Assembly: GCA_001799195.1 (NCBI GenBank)
Contig: MGSU01000219.1
Coordinates: 1 to 7,419, forward strand
Direction of reading: 5' to 3'
Source of the DNA: Deltaproteobacteria bacterium RIFOXYA12_FULL_61_11
GTDB taxonomy: Bacteria > Bdellovibrionota_F > JAHFAK01 > YA12-FULL-61-11
Length of the DNA stretch: 7,419 nt
The notes under the pieces were generated by a model. The model ran no database searches. It saw only the letters and a program-made list of their open reading frames with translations, and had not been told where the DNA came from. The position numbers and the translations under genes were made by a program. Shown here piece after piece: positions 1 through 5,489 of this stretch (position 1 is the first letter of the stretch; the number at the start of each line of letters is the position of its first letter).

Positions 1-564
1 GTGGGAATCCGTACTGGTGTACCCGTGGCCCGGGAAGTGCTTGGCACAAGCCATGACGCCGAGATGTTGTAAAATCTCGATGACCTTGGTCCCGAGGGCT
101 GCCACGGTTTTGGGATCGGACGAGTAGGTGCGTTCGGCGATAAAATCGCTGCCCCCGTCGCGCCGGACATCCAACACCGGGGTAAGGTCCCAATTGAGGC
201 CGAGCATCCTCAGTTCTTCGGCGAGCAAGGTGGTCACTTCGCCAAGCAGGTCCATTCCACCGGGTTTCTCGGCGCAACGCCCGAGGGCCGCGGCCCCGGG
301 AAAGTCCGAAAGAATGCCGCGGAAGCGGGAGACCACGCCGCCCTCCTCGTCCACGGCGACCAGGAGCGGGTCGAGCATGTCGCGCAAGCCTTGGATGAGC
401 TCGCCGGCCTGCTCGAGGTTTTCGAGGTTGCGCTTGAAGAGGACCACCCCGCCGATGTTGTACTCGGCCAGGAAGCTGAGCAACTCGGGCAGGGGCTCGG
501 TCCCGTCGAAACCGCACAGGAGGGTCTGACCGACGATCTTGCGCAGGTCCTTGGCAACCGGCAT
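1..564 (-). CDS. nagZ: Beta-N-acetylhexosaminidase NagZ (glycoside hydrolase family 3), N-terminal 188 residues
   Basis: NagZ is a cytoplasmic enzyme that removes N-acetylglucosamine from anhydro-muropeptides during peptidoglycan recycling. The gene runs leftward and is cut by the window edge. The 188 visible residues hold the family's landmarks in order: an N-terminal VGQTLLCGFDG stretch (11-21), GGVVLFKRN (38-46), the VDEEGG barrel motif (71-76), and KHFPGHG (175-181) followed by TSTDSH. The final D186-S187-H188 matches the Asp-His catalytic dyad loop of NagZ enzymes, and the window ends exactly there. The nucleophile region lies outside. The ATG at 564 is chosen because GAGGAA precedes it by a few bases and the translation starts where NagZ proteins usually do. 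The position after GHG is Tyr, but E. coli has Ala there, so it appears variable. The Arg often seen after EGG is Val77. The gene is divergent from the lipoprotein gene. Identification is firm. Confidence 0.94.
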   Translation of the reverse strand, partial: MPVAKDLRKIVGQTLLCGFDGTEPLPELLSFLAEYNIGGVVLFKRNLENLEQAGELIQGLRDMLDPLLVAVDEEGGVVSRFRGILSDFPGAAALGRCAEKPGGMDLLGEVTTLLAEELRMLGLNWDLTPVLDVRRDGGSDFIAERTYSSDPKTVAALGTKVIEILQHLGVMACAKHFPGHGYTSTDSH

Positions 565-889
565 ACGCTTCCTCGCTCGCAATGAGGTCGGCCTCCTGCT
601 TAGCCATGCTCGGTCGGATTTGCAAGCGAATTCCCCGGATTTCGGTGGTGGCTTGGTGAACTCGACGTCCGCTGCCCATGTCGATAGGCGCAGCATGCTG
701 CGCCCAGTGGGCCAAGACCCCGGCATTGGCGGCCTTGACCTCGGAACGCCTCGCCTCGTTCCCGATCGCGCTTGCGGCAGTGATCCTGGTCAGTGTGTTG
801 GACCGGCCACCCATACCCGTCGAAGACGCACGGCGTCAAGCTATGATCGGCACGGCTCGCGGTTCCGGAGGCTGCCGGGCAGGAAAGGC
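565..889. other. Intergenic stretch without a confident gene
   Basis: About 325 bp between the divergent nagZ and lipoprotein genes. Two overlapping open frames exist. A plus-strand frame at 678-893 has a hydrophobic centre (about PIALAAVILVSVLD). A minus-strand frame opens at ATG 814 and reads with plausible composition towards nagZ, but it never stops before running through nagZ out of frame. Neither has a visible Shine-Dalgarno site or a recognisable family. The nagZ frame itself also stays open upstream to an ATG near 696, but NagZ proteins do not need that extension. For nagZ only a weak minus-strand promoter candidate is visible, TTGCAA at 625-620 and TAAGCA at 602-597. No terminator, repeat or RNA gene was seen. 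Confidence 0.5.
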
Positions 890-918
890 TTGACAAAACC
901 AGAAGGCCCGACTACAGT
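890..918 (+). promoter_or_regulatory. Sigma70-type promoter for the lipoprotein gene
   Basis: A perfect -35 box TTGACA (890-895) is followed after exactly 17 bases by TACAGT (913-918). The latter keeps the key T, A and final T of the -10 consensus. The expected start is near 925, giving a leader of about 32 nt to the ATG at 957, with the AGGAG ribosome binding site at 945-949. This is the best promoter in the window. Confidence 0.75.
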
Positions 919-920
919 CC

Positions 921-944
921 GCATTCCAAGGGTTATTGGAACGC
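921..944. promoter_or_regulatory. Inverted repeat TTCCAA-N6-TTGGAA at the predicted transcription start
   Basis: TTCCAA (924-929) and TTGGAA (936-941) form a perfect 6-bp dyad around GGGTTA. It extends by GC/GC after one mismatch (921-922 with 943-944). It lies just downstream of the -10 box and directly before the ribosome binding site. It could be an operator for a dimeric repressor or a 5' mRNA stem. The sequence does not say which. Confidence 0.45.
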
Positions 945-956
945 AGGAGTCCCTCC

Positions 957-1823
957 ATGAAATCGTTGCTGCCCCTCCTCGGTCTGGTATTTTTGCTGCA
1001 TTGCAGCGGAGACGAGAGCGAGCCGAAGGAAGAACCCAAGACCTTCGCCTTCTTCGATCACCTCGCCACCCTCTTCGCGCCGCGCTTGACCGATCCGATC
1101 GAGGCCGAGGACTACCAGTACCGTTACGAGTTGGCCTCGACCAAAGGGTATGCCAAGGACGAATGCCTGACCAAGGGCTCCGCCCTGATCCAGCACTTCC
1201 AACAGTTCGAACCGGTCCACCTCAACATCTACTGCGCTGCCCAGGGCTTCATCTTCGTGAAATGGTACGTCAAGGGCGACTTGATCACCGAGGAACCGGC
1301 CGACCTCGTCGGCGTGACCTTCAGCCGGGACCTCTCCCTGACCCTCACCGAGACCATTCCCATCCTCGCGCCGCAATGTCCGGCTGCCCTGGCCAACGAC
1401 TTCGTCTCGTTCTTCCAGGTTGAGGGGACCATTTTCGCCCCCTTCGGCAATACCCAACAGTTCAAGGGGAGTCTCGAATTCTCCCACGGCGCCGAATTTT
1501 CCGCGATCTTCCACGACCTGACCATCAACGGCCAGTTCCTCGAGGGTGAGGTCGAGGCCACGGCGGTCACCGTAGACGGTACCACCATCGAAGCGCTCTT
1601 CGACCTGCTCCTCCCAGGAGAACAGTTCGGGAAGAGCGAACCGGTACCGACCATCCTGCATACGACGTCCATCCTGAGCAAGGATTACCGTTCCCTCGAT
1701 GGCGACGGCTGGTTCGAGATCCCCTCGATGCGCTATCTCAAGATCACCACCACCTATGACGGTTCCATGACCGAGTGCACGGACCAGGGATTGCCCACGC
1801 CCCCCGCTTCCTACCGTCCCTGA
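957..1823 (+). CDS. Predicted lipoprotein of unknown function
   Basis: I do not recognise this 288-residue protein. It starts with a short signal: Lys2, then a leucine-rich segment (about residues 4-14) ending LLHC at 13-16. That reads as a lipoprotein signal with Cys16 as the lipidated residue, although His at -1 is unusual for a lipobox. A charged linker rich in Asp, Glu and Lys follows (19-28), as is common after lipidation. The mature part has alternating hydrophobic and charged stretches, which suggests beta structure, with further cysteines at 70, 93, 141 and 274 that could form two disulfides. The ATG at 957 is chosen because AGGAG (945-949) sits 7 nt upstream; an in-frame TTG at 936 lies inside the dyad and has no such site. 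A strong promoter precedes it. The next gene, also exported, follows after 54 nt and is probably co-transcribed. Coding status is likely and the function unknown. Confidence 0.78.
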   Translation: MKSLLPLLGLVFLLHCSGDESEPKEEPKTFAFFDHLATLFAPRLTDPIEAEDYQYRYELASTKGYAKDECLTKGSALIQHFQQFEPVHLNIYCAAQGFIFVKWYVKGDLITEEPADLVGVTFSRDLSLTLTETIPILAPQCPAALANDFVSFFQVEGTIFAPFGNTQQFKGSLEFSHGAEFSAIFHDLTINGQFLEGEVEATAVTVDGTTIEALFDLLLPGEQFGKSEPVPTILHTTSILSKDYRSLDGDGWFEIPSMRYLKITTTYDGSMTECTDQGLPTPPASYRP

Positions 1824-1827
1824 ATTC

Positions 1828-1849
1828 TCTCCGGTCGTGCGACCGGGGA
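1828..1849 (+). other. GC-rich hairpin between the lipoprotein and the ChaN-like gene
   Basis: CCGGTC (1831-1836), loop GTGC, GACCGG (1841-1846), extended by three more pairs (TCT with GGA, one a wobble) to about 9 bp. It begins 5 nt after the lipoprotein stop codon. No U-tract follows on either strand, so it is not a standard intrinsic terminator. It may stabilise the upstream mRNA end or reduce readthrough. Confidence 0.45.
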
Positions 1850-1877
1850 ATACGCTCCTACCCGCCGAGGTGTGCCG

Positions 1878-2933
1878 ATGTACGCATGGATCACCCTGCC
1901 GTTCCTCTTCCTAGCTGCCCCACTCCTCGCCCAGCAAGCTCCGACGCCCCAGGCGAAGACCATGCAGCAACTCACCGAGTACCTCGGCCGTCAGGGGCAG
2001 GATCCCGGCTCCTATCTGGTTTCCAAGGTCGACCGGTATCCGCTGGTCATTCTCGGGGCCGACCTGTACGTGGCGCAGCACGTCGAGTTTCTGACCACTC
2101 AGCTCCCGGCCCTGGTAGAACAAGGACTCCAAATACTGGTGCTTGATCAGTTCAGCACCGCACGGCAGAAGGAACTCGACGACTATCTTGCCGCCGCGAA
2201 GCCTCGGCCGGACCTGCTGACCTCTATCCTCAACAGCGCCTCCGACCCCACGGGTTTCGGGTATACCGCCTATGTCGCCCTCTTCGAGAAGCTCCGCACC
2301 CTCCACCAGAATACCCCCGCGGCCATGCAGCGCCTGCGGGTCGTGCTGGCCGATCTGCCGGTCGACTGGGCCGTGGCCGCGGGCGAGAAACAACAGATCG
2401 AAGCCTACTACCGGCAACGCTCCGCCCACATCGCCGACTTCGTCGAACGCGAAGCCTTCGGCAGTCCCGGACGAACGCTGCTGTTCACATCCTATGAACA
2501 GGCGCTCTTCCGCTTCGGTCAATCCACGGCCAACCTGCTCTCCGGGCGGGGTCGGGCTGCCTCGATGTTCACCCTCGTGCTCAACGACGTCGACCGCGAT
2601 CCGAAGAGCAAGCGCAAGACTCCTCTGTGCGAGGGCGCGATCGACTCGGCTCTCCGCCTGCACAAGAAGACCCCGCGCGGCTTCGATCTGGAGAAGAGTC
2701 CCTTCGGTCGCTTGCCCCGCTGTTATCGTCTCGATCCGGCGTTCGCGCCGATCAAGGACACGCCGTGGCCCCTCCAACACGCCTACCAAGGCATGATCTA
2801 TCTCGTGCCGCCGGCCGAATACCGCTGCCTCGAACCGGCACCCGGATTTTTCACCGACGAGCAGACCCGCGAGAAGGTGCTCGAACGCAACCGGTTCTAC
2901 TGCGCGCCCCTCCCCTCGGGCCACCACGAATGA
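1878..2933 (+). CDS. Exported protein with ChaN/EreA/Tiki-like fold, motif-degenerate
   Basis: A 351-residue protein with a hydrophobic N-terminus ending PLLA-QQ (likely cleavage after Ala18), so probably periplasmic. Its n-region has no Lys or Arg, which is atypical. The layout recalls uncharacterised ChaN-like (haem-binding uptake, Tiki superfamily) proteins: a strand then LGADLYVAQH (59-68), where relatives usually have a GE-x-H type motif; a helix and strand ILVLDQF (86-92) in place of an 'IEF/EMF' strand; TLLFTSYEQALFRFGQ near 200-215 in place of a Gly/His-containing strand; and a C-terminal SPFGRLP (274-280) plus a 'GMIYLVPPAEYR' segment. The acidic and histidine residues usual in this fold are largely absent, so any catalytic or metal role is doubtful. 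The relation is from memory of family patterns, not a search. ATG 1878 is preferred over GTG 1872 because GAGG (1867-1870) is 7 nt from the former and only 1 nt from the latter. It follows the lipoprotein gene by 54 nt. Confidence 0.8.
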   Translation: MYAWITLPFLFLAAPLLAQQAPTPQAKTMQQLTEYLGRQGQDPGSYLVSKVDRYPLVILGADLYVAQHVEFLTTQLPALVEQGLQILVLDQFSTARQKELDDYLAAAKPRPDLLTSILNSASDPTGFGYTAYVALFEKLRTLHQNTPAAMQRLRVVLADLPVDWAVAAGEKQQIEAYYRQRSAHIADFVEREAFGSPGRTLLFTSYEQALFRFGQSTANLLSGRGRAASMFTLVLNDVDRDPKSKRKTPLCEGAIDSALRLHKKTPRGFDLEKSPFGRLPRCYRLDPAFAPIKDTPWPLQHAYQGMIYLVPPAEYRCLEPAPGFFTDEQTREKVLERNRFYCAPLPSGHHE

Positions 2934-2960
2934 ACTCGTACCCTGCCCGTGCGAATGCGC

Positions 2961-2989
2961 TTGACTCTCGGAGCCTTGTGGACTAAGGA
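2961..2989 (+). promoter_or_regulatory. Candidate promoter for the rpsP operon
   Basis: TTGACT (2961-2966, 5 of 6 to the -35 consensus) is followed after 17 bases by TAAGGA (2984-2989), a poor -10 box. Initiation near 2996 would fall in the loop of the terminator-like hairpin at 2985-3014, so a transcript starting there would escape it. Support is the good -35 and the need for an operon promoter; the weak -10 keeps confidence low. Confidence 0.35.
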
Positions 2990-3014
2990 GAGCGGGTCGT
3001 GCGTTCTCTTTTTT
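2985..3014 (+). terminator. Intrinsic terminator-like hairpin upstream of rpsP
   Basis: GAGAGCG (2988-2994), a 7-nt loop, then CGTTCTC (3002-3008) form a 7-bp stem with one G-U pair. Six T residues (3009-3014) follow immediately, and AAG at 2985-2987 can pair with the first of them. This is the textbook layout in an otherwise T-poor region. It probably ends transcription from the two exported-protein genes (the stop codon of the latter ends at 2933). Because it sits only 17 nt before the rpsP ATG, it could instead act as an attenuator in an rpsP leader. Confidence 0.65.
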
Positions 3015-3031
3015 ATGGTAATGAGGTTGAC

Positions 3032-3295
3032 ATGAGCGTGACCATCAGACTGGCCCGGCACGGGAGGAAGAAGCGTCCCTTCTATCGTATCGTCGCCACC
3101 GACAAGCAGAACCCCCGTGACGGCAGGTATCTCGAGCAGGTAGGCATCTACAACCCCTTGAACACACCCAAGACCATCGTGTTCGAAGGCCCGAAGATGG
3201 AAGCCTGGCTGCAGAACGGCGGTCTGCCCAGTCCGACGGTCGAGCTGCTCTACAAGCAATTCAAGCTGCAGCAGCAAGGGCGCGAGAACGGCTGA
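3032..3295 (+). CDS. rpsP: Small ribosomal subunit protein bS16
   Basis: This 87-residue protein is bS16, which binds 16S rRNA in the body of the 30S subunit and helps its assembly. The N-terminus SVTIRLARHGRKKRPFYRIV and the following DKQNPRDGRYLEQVGIYNP are the family signature, and the length is normal (about 75-90). The ATG at 3032 is chosen because GAGG (3023-3026) lies 5 nt upstream. An in-frame GTG at 2999 would add 11 residues foreign to bS16 and would place the terminator hairpin in the coding region. It is the first gene of the six-gene operon; khpA starts 71 nt after its stop. A terminator-like hairpin and a weak promoter candidate lie just upstream. Nothing in the protein looks abnormal. 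Confidence 0.98.
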   Translation: MSVTIRLARHGRKKRPFYRIVATDKQNPRDGRYLEQVGIYNPLNTPKTIVFEGPKMEAWLQNGGLPSPTVELLYKQFKLQQQGRENG

Positions 3296-3320
3296 ACCAG
3301 CCCGCTACCAAGGCAACCAA

Positions 3321-3348
3321 CCCCGTGCTCGTTCCAGAGAGCATGTGG
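3321..3348 (+). other. Hairpin in the rpsP-khpA spacer
   Basis: CCCCGTGCTC (3321-3330) pairs with 3339-3348 around an 8-nt loop: nine pairs, one a G-U, with one C/T mismatch. It ends 7 nt before the khpA ribosome binding site (AGAGG, 3356-3360). There is no U-tract, so it is not a standard terminator. It may tune khpA translation or set a processing or decay boundary between the abundant bS16 message and the rest of the operon. Confidence 0.4.
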
Positions 3349-3366
3349 GCCGAACAGAGGTGAGCC

Positions 3367-3597
3367 GTGAAAGATTTGGTGCAGTACCTCGCAACCCAAC
3401 TGGTCGACAATCCAGATGAGGTTCAAGTCACTGAAGTTGCAGGTCGGCAGATGACCGTCATCGAACTCAAGGTGGCCAAGGACGACATCGGCAAGATCAT
3501 CGGCAAGCAGGGCCGCTTGGCCAACGCCATTCGTACCATCCTCAGCGCCGCCACGGCCAAGAGCAATCGCCGAGCCATCCTCGAGATCATCGAGTGA
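3367..3597 (+). CDS. khpA: KH-domain RNA-binding protein KhpA
   Basis: A 76-residue single KH-domain protein. The core [10 protein letters not shown] (41-50) carries the GxxG loop (G46-K47-Q48-G49) that contacts RNA backbone, followed by helix [12 protein letters not shown]. Length and sequence fit the KhpA (YlqC) family. In Gram-positive bacteria KhpA pairs with KhpB (Jag) and influences cell division and small-RNA behaviour; its role in other phyla is little known. It is usually found between rpsP and rimM, as here. The start is GTG at 3367, 6 nt after AGAGG (3356-3360), and the protein begins with the usual [15 protein letters not shown] segment. No KhpB gene is in the window. The rimM start follows the stop by 28 nt. 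Confidence 0.93.
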   Translation: MKDLVQYLATQLVDNPDEVQVTEVAGRQMTVIELKVAKDDIGKIIGKQGRLANAIRTILSAATAKSNRRAILEIIE

Positions 3598-3625
3598 GAC
3601 CGGTCGGACTCCCGCTCTTCCTCCC

Positions 3626-4162
3626 ATGAACGAGCCGAGCATCGCCATCGCCAGAATCGCCAGGGTTCGCGGTTTGCGCGGAGAACTCCTGGTGACCCTC
3701 TTCAATCCCGACAGTGCAACCCTCCGGCCCGGACTTCGCATCACCCTGCAACCGCTCGCGCCCGAGCACAAGCTCGTGGAACGGACGATCCAGGGCATCG
3801 AGGGGACCGGCCCGCACCGCAGACTGCGTCTCGAGGGACTCTCCGATCGGGAGGAGGCCGGGAAGCTCGTCGGGGCGTTGGTGCTGGTCGAGCGCGACCA
3901 ACTCCCCTCGCTCGCAGCGGATGAGTGGTACTGGAAGGACTTGGTGGGCCTAACCGTGGTGGGGAACCATGGTCGACGGCTCGGTACCGTCGAGTCCCTC
4001 TACCATCCGGGAAGTCACCTCATCTATGTCTTGAAGACGGAAGGAGGATCGGTGGAATTGCCCGCCGTCCCTGCCTATATCGCCGCCGTCGATCCGCCCG
4101 GAGGCCTGCTGGAATTGACCGAGGAAGGCGAGGTCTACGTCCTGGGATACCCCTCCGCATGA
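3626..4162 (+). CDS. rimM: Ribosome maturation factor RimM
   Basis: RimM is a cytoplasmic factor that binds uS19 and assists late assembly of the 30S head. This 178-residue protein has the two expected parts: an N-terminal RimM domain beginning IAIARIARVRGLRGELLV (6-23), and a C-terminal PRC barrel from about residue 99 (DEWYWKDLVGL), including VELPAVP (143-149), the usual 'IPAVP' segment. The His commonly found in the N-terminal 'HGLRGE' motif is Arg15 here. No clear ribosome binding site precedes the ATG at 3626; the nearest purine run overlaps the khpA stop about 25 nt upstream. Translation may therefore rely on coupling with khpA. No better in-frame start was seen. The stop overlaps the trmD start in ATGA (4159-4162), indicating coupled translation of the pair, an arrangement well known for rimM and trmD. 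Confidence 0.95.
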   Translation: MNEPSIAIARIARVRGLRGELLVTLFNPDSATLRPGLRITLQPLAPEHKLVERTIQGIEGTGPHRRLRLEGLSDREEAGKLVGALVLVERDQLPSLAADEWYWKDLVGLTVVGNHGRRLGTVESLYHPGSHLIYVLKTEGGSVELPAVPAYIAAVDPPGGLLELTEEGEVYVLGYPSA

Positions 4163-4830
4163 TCGTGGAGATCCTGACCGTTTTCCCCAACCTCTTTGCC
4201 AGCGTTTTCAGCGAGACCATCCTCCACCGCGCCCTCGAACAGGAACTCCTGACGGTCCACCTCGTCGATCTGCGGGGTTTTGCCCGCGGCGGCTATGTCG
4301 ATGACTATCCGTTTTCCGGCGGTCCGGGTATGGTGATCAAATCCCAGGTCGTCGCCGAGGCCCTCGCTTCCCTGCCCGCGGACCCCCGACCCTTCCGTGT
4401 GTTCCTGACGCCACAAGGTATGCGTTTCACCCAAGCGATGGCGAGGTCTCTGGCGGGGAAAGATCGGCTGCAGCTCCTCTGCGGCCGCTACGAAGGGGTG
4501 GACCAACGGGTCATCGACGACCTCTTCGACCTGGAAGTGTCCTTGGGCGACTTCGTGTTGAGCGGCGGCGAGATCCCGGCCATGGCCGTCGTCGATGCGG
4601 TGACCAGGTTGCTCCCCGGAGCGCTCGGCAATCAGGCCTCGGTGACCGAAGAGACCTTCGAGAACACCCTGCTCAAGGGCCCGGTCTATACCAGGCCGAG
4701 AACCTATGCCGACCGCGAGGTCCCTGCCGTACTGGTCGACGGGAACAGCAAGCTCCAGAAAGCCTGGCGGCGGGAACAGGAAGAGCGGTGTACCCGTGAA
4801 CGTCGCCCCGACCTGTTGCGCAAAGGCTAG
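4159..4830 (+). CDS. trmD: tRNA (guanine37-N1)-methyltransferase TrmD
   Basis: TrmD is a SPOUT-class enzyme that uses S-adenosylmethionine to make m1G37 next to the anticodon of tRNAs reading CNN codons, preventing +1 frameshifting. The 223-residue protein starts MIVEILTVFP and shows DDYPFSGGPGM (48-58), the knot motifs LLCGRYEGVD (106-115) and SLGDFVLSGGE (128-138), Arg150, and PVYTRP near 177-182, ending in a short RRPDLLRKG tail. It is shorter than the E. coli enzyme (255) only at the C-terminus. Aligning AS-VTEETF (160-167) with E. coli AS-ATEDSF puts Glu165 at the place of the catalytic Asp169, a conservative change. The first Gly of the usual GGGPGM is Ser53. The ATG at 4159 gives a normal N-terminus and overlaps the rimM stop by 4 nt; the next gene begins 3 nt after the stop. 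Identity is certain. Confidence 0.98.
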   Translation: MIVEILTVFPNLFASVFSETILHRALEQELLTVHLVDLRGFARGGYVDDYPFSGGPGMVIKSQVVAEALASLPADPRPFRVFLTPQGMRFTQAMARSLAGKDRLQLLCGRYEGVDQRVIDDLFDLEVSLGDFVLSGGEIPAMAVVDAVTRLLPGALGNQASVTEETFENTLLKGPVYTRPRTYADREVPAVLVDGNSKLQKAWRREQEERCTRERRPDLLRKG

Positions 4831-4833
4831 AGC

Positions 4834-5421
4834 ATGCAGTCCCGAGCATTGCTCCCGCTGCCTCGCCGTCTCGCCGTGGCCTTGCTCCACCATCCCGTGG
4901 TGGATGCCGACGGTACCGTGGTCACCGCTTCCCTGACCAACCTCGACCTGCATGACCTCAGCCGGATCACCCGCACCTATGGTCTCGTGCGATGTTACCT
5001 CGTCTCTCCCCTGGAACCCCAACTCGTCCTGGCCAGGACTCTCCTCGACCACTGGTTGACCGGCTTCGGCCGCACCCGCAATCCCGATCGCGCCGAGGCT
5101 CTCGCCACGGTCACCATCTGCCCAGACCTGCGCACCGCGGCGGACGACTTCCGCGCGCGCTGCGGCCTCGAGGTACTCCTGGTCGCCACGACGGCGAAAG
5201 CTCACCCCGGAGCCGTCAGTTGCAGGACCCTTCGGCGGGAATTGGAAGCCGAAGCCCAGGCCGCTCTGCTCCTCTTCGGGACCTGGGATGGTCTTGCTCC
5301 CCAGGTCCTCGCCGCCGCTGATCGAGTCCTCGAACCCATCACCGGGAACACCCCGTACAATCACCTCTCGGTGCGCAGCGCGGTGGCCATCGTGGTCGAC
5401 CGGCTCACAGGAAGCGCTTGA
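4834..5421 (+). CDS. SPOUT-fold RNA methyltransferase, PF09936-like (TM1570 type)
   Basis: A 195-residue protein of the TrmD-neighbour SPOUT methyltransferase family, to which Thermotoga TM1570 belongs; the RNA target is, as far as I know, not established. Family features seen: VALLHHPVVD (15-24), SLTNLDLHDLSRITRTYG (33-50), LDHW (71-74), NPDR (83-86) and the C-terminal knot region LLLFGTWDGL (145-154) followed by VLEPITG and YNHLSVRSAVAI (175-186). The cofactor-loop motif is normally GTGWGL; here it is GTWDGL, with Trp151 and Asp152 replacing Gly and Trp. All surrounding motifs are intact, so this is not a frameshift. ATG 4834 has AAAGG (4822-4826) 7 nt upstream, inside the end of trmD, and the 3-nt gap implies co-translation with trmD. 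The stop codon overlaps the -35 box of a candidate rplS promoter. The family is well supported and the target unknown. Confidence 0.88.
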   Translation: MQSRALLPLPRRLAVALLHHPVVDADGTVVTASLTNLDLHDLSRITRTYGLVRCYLVSPLEPQLVLARTLLDHWLTGFGRTRNPDRAEALATVTICPDLRTAADDFRARCGLEVLLVATTAKAHPGAVSCRTLRRELEAEAQAALLLFGTWDGLAPQVLAAADRVLEPITGNTPYNHLSVRSAVAIVVDRLTGSA

Positions 5422-5447
5422 CAGGCTTCAGGGGATTGGAGTATGAA
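5418..5447 (+). promoter_or_regulatory. Candidate internal promoter for rplS
   Basis: A perfect TTGACA (5418-5423), overlapping the TGA stop of the methyltransferase gene, is followed after 18 bases by TATGAA (5442-5447, 4 of 6). Initiation would fall near 5454, right at the base of the leader hairpin at 5457-5489. This would let rplS be transcribed apart from the upstream low-demand enzyme genes. Confidence 0.55.
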
Positions 5448-5456
5448 CCGGGCCTC

Positions 5457-5489
5457 AGGATCGTCGTCCCACGATGAGGACGGTATCCT
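5457..5489 (+). promoter_or_regulatory. Structured leader hairpin of rplS
   Basis: The arms 5457-5469 and 5478-5489 form 12 pairs, two of them G-U, with a single bulged C at 5462 and an 8-nt loop. The stem ends 7 nt before the AGGAGG ribosome binding site (5497-5502). It fills the 85-nt gap between the methyltransferase gene and rplS. Ribosomal protein bL19 leaders with autoregulatory structure are known in other phyla; whether this hairpin belongs to such a class is not shown. Confidence 0.5.

Noticed and set aside
1911-2927. A minus-strand open frame (338 codons) opposite the ChaN-like gene
   Set aside because: The plus strand has a signal peptide, a ribosome binding site and fold-like motifs; the minus translation is compositionally odd, and no ribosome binding site was identified for it.
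2999-3031. GTG start for rpsP at 2999
   Set aside because: It adds residues absent from bS16 proteins, overlaps the terminator hairpin and lacks a properly spaced ribosome binding site.
3925-4158. A far-upstream in-frame start for trmD, inside rimM
   Set aside because: It would add 78 residues with no match to TrmD. The ATG at 4159 gives the conserved N-terminus and the ATGA overlap with rimM.
4135-5364. A long minus-strand open frame (409 codons) opposite trmD and the SPOUT methyltransferase gene
   Set aside because: It is antisense to two clearly identified genes and its translation shows no recognisable family; this is a typical shadow in GC-rich DNA.
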